Position numbers and translations under genes: made by a program
The notes under the pieces: model-generated
What the model saw: the letters and a program-made list of their open reading frames with translations, nothing else
What the model was told of the DNA's origin: nothing
Database searches by the model: none
DNA from: Paracoccaceae bacterium
GTDB lineage: Bacteria; Pseudomonadota; Alphaproteobacteria; Rhodobacterales; Rhodobacteraceae
NCBI GenBank assembly: GCA_027080755.1
Contig: JALWQC010000227.1
Location: 1-6,382, forward strand
Direction of reading: 5' to 3'
Length of the DNA: 6,382 bases
In this document: positions 5,174-6,382 of the stretch, piece after piece
How positions within the stretch are numbered: position 1 is the first letter of the stretch
How the letters are laid out: each line of letters begins with the position of its first letter

Positions 5174-6382
5174 TTCGCCCCGATTTGTGCTATGCCCAGA
5201 ACCTCCAACACCTTGGCCTCGATTTCTGGCGCGTTCATGCCGGCGGTGTCGTACATGGCCTTGGGGGAGTCGTGGTCGATGAAGGTGTCGGGGAAAACCA
5301 TCGAGCGGAATTTCAGGCCGTGGTCGAACACGCCCTCGTCCGCCAGAAGCTGCGCCACATGGCTGCCGAATCCGCCCACCGCGCCTTCTTCGATGGTTAT
5401 CAGGGCCTCGTGATTGGCGGCCAGATCAAGGATCAGGTCACGGTCCAGCGGTTTGGCGAAACGGGCGTCCGCGATGGTCGGGGTGATACCGCGCGCGGAT
5501 AGCGATTCGGCGGCTTTTTCGACCTCGGCCAGACGGGTGCCGAAGGACAGGATCGCCACGCGTTCCCCTTTGGCAATCAGGCGGCCCTTGCCGATTTCCA
5601 GCGGTGTGCCGTGTTCGGGCAGTTCCACGCCCACCCCTTCGCCACGCGGAAAGCGAAAGGCGCAGGGGCGGTCATCCAGCGCGGCGGCGGTTGCCACCAT
5701 ATGCGCCAGCTCGGCCTCGTCCGCGGCGGCCATGACGACAAAATCGGGCAGGTTGGCCAGAAAGGCGATGTCGAAGCTGCCCGCATGGGTCGGCCCGTCC
5801 GCCCCCACCAGCCCGGCGCGGTCGATGGCGAAACGCACCGGCAGGCGCTGGATGGCCACGTCATGCACGATCTGGTCATAGGCGCGTTGCAGGAAGGTGG
5901 AATAGATCGCGACAAAGGGCTTCATCCCGCCTGCGGCCATACCGGCGGCGAAGGTTACCGCGTGCTGTTCCGCAATCCCGACGTCAAAACAGCGGTCGGG
6001 AAACCGTTCGGCAAACAGGTTCAGCCCCGTGCCGTCGGGCATGGCGGCGGTGACGGCCACGATTTTGGGGTCGCGCGCGGCCTCGTCTATCAGGCTTCGG
6101 GCGAAGACCTTGGTATAGCTTGGCGCGTTGGAGGGGGTTTTCACCTGCTCCCCCGTGGCCACATCGAAACGCCCGCGCGCATGGCCGCGATCGGCGCTGC
6201 CCTCGGCGGGGTGATAGCCCTTGCCCTTTTTGGTCACCACATGGATCAGGGTCGGGCCGTCGGCGCGGGCCTTTACGGTGCGCAGGACGGACAGCAGCTG
6301 TTCCATGTCGTGCCCGTCGATGGGGCCGACGTAGGAAAAGCCCAGCTCCTCGAATAATGTGCCGCCGACGGTCATGGATTTT
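5164..6382 (-). CDS. dxs: DXS, 1-deoxy-D-xylulose-5-phosphate synthase (N-terminus off the right edge)
   Basis: Thiamine-diphosphate enzyme that condenses pyruvate and glyceraldehyde 3-phosphate into 1-deoxy-D-xylulose 5-phosphate, the first step of the MEP isoprenoid pathway; cytoplasmic. The frame stays open to the edge (Lys-Ser before the Met at 6375), and family alignment puts that Met inside the protein, so roughly the first 235 residues are missing. Counting from that Met: [19 protein letters not shown] (5-23) is a DXS hallmark. The central domain has [17 protein letters not shown] (131-147) with the catalytic-base Glu at 136, and [18 protein letters not shown] (185-202) with substrate-binding Arg186 and His197. 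RFPRGEGVG is at 241-249, and the C-terminal transketolase domain includes [10 protein letters not shown] (306-315) and [12 protein letters not shown] (329-340). It ends [16 protein letters not shown] with TGA at 5164-5166. All visible key residues are intact. It converges on the tRNA gene and supplies the isoprenoid precursor for the quinone tail. Confidence 0.96.
   Translation of the reverse strand, partial: KSMTVGGTLFEELGFSYVGPIDGHDMEQLLSVLRTVKARADGPTLIHVVTKKGKGYHPAEGSADRGHARGRFDVATGEQVKTPSNAPSYTKVFARSLIDEAARDPKIVAVTAAMPDGTGLNLFAERFPDRCFDVGIAEQHAVTFAAGMAAGGMKPFVAIYSTFLQRAYDQIVHDVAIQRLPVRFAIDRAGLVGADGPTHAGSFDIAFLANLPDFVVMAAADEAELAHMVATAAALDDRPCAFRFPRGEGVGVELPEHGTPLEIGKGRLIAKGERVAILSFGTRLAEVEKAAESLSARGITPTIADARFAKPLDRDLILDLAANHEALITIEEGAVGGFGSHVAQLLADEGVFDHGLKFRSMVFPDTFIDHDSPKAMYDTAGMNAPEIEAKVLEVLGIAQIGAKRA

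Noticed and set aside
4931..5502. Plus-strand frames between the tRNA and dxs, running into dxs
   Set aside because: They are Arg/Pro-rich, lack convincing ribosome sites, resemble no family I know, and continue as antisense of dxs.
6175..6205. Unusual stretch [11 protein letters not shown] in DXS
   Set aside because: This segment varies among DXS proteins; the conserved His is present and surrounding motifs are intact, so it is not evidence of altered function.
5611..6357. 248-aa plus-strand open frame opposite dxs
   Set aside because: Antisense shadow of dxs with no recognisable motif; dxs motifs on the minus strand are unmistakable.

Overview
The window looks like chromosomal DNA from an alphaproteobacterium, most likely Rhodobacterales (Roseobacter/Rhodobacter type). 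The grounds are high GC, GC-rich third codon positions, the flavour of the UbiE, UbiB and DXS proteins, and a tRNA gene with encoded CCA. This placement rests on family knowledge and was not confirmed by a search.

Layout, left to right. (1) The 3' two thirds of a DEAD-box RNA helicase gene with a DbpA-type RNA-binding domain and a lysine/arginine-rich tail, running in from the left edge (+). (2) A TetR-family repressor gene (+), with an inverted repeat just upstream that could be its operator. (3) ubiE and ubiB (+), joined by an ATGA stop/start overlap: two ubiquinone-biosynthesis genes made as one coupled unit. (4) A 262-bp non-coding element with 31-bp terminal inverted repeats and a TA on each side, inserted inside the ubiB stop codon. 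(5) A tRNA-Arg(CCT) gene with its own promoter. (6) About 340 bp of intergenic DNA holding several small inverted repeats and one direct repeat, with no convincing gene. (7) The C-terminal two thirds of dxs (-), running off the right edge and convergent with everything else.

UbiE is the C-methyltransferase of ubiquinone (and menaquinone) synthesis and UbiB is the atypical kinase-like ATPase the pathway needs. DXS makes 1-deoxy-D-xylulose 5-phosphate, the entry to the isoprenoid supply from which the quinone tail is built. The genes are therefore linked by pathway, but dxs is a separate, opposing transcript. The helicase, the TetR protein and the tRNA show no direct functional link to quinones.

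The most notable object is the 4427-4688 element. It has the hallmarks of a MITE-like miniature element, but its interior is not featureless: it folds into two further long hairpins that abut the terminal-repeat stem, giving a three-way-junction shape. Excising the element with one TA restores CAT-TAG, so the insertion left UbiB unchanged and added a large structured 3' UTR to the ubiE-ubiB message. Everything else is ordinary housekeeping chromosome.
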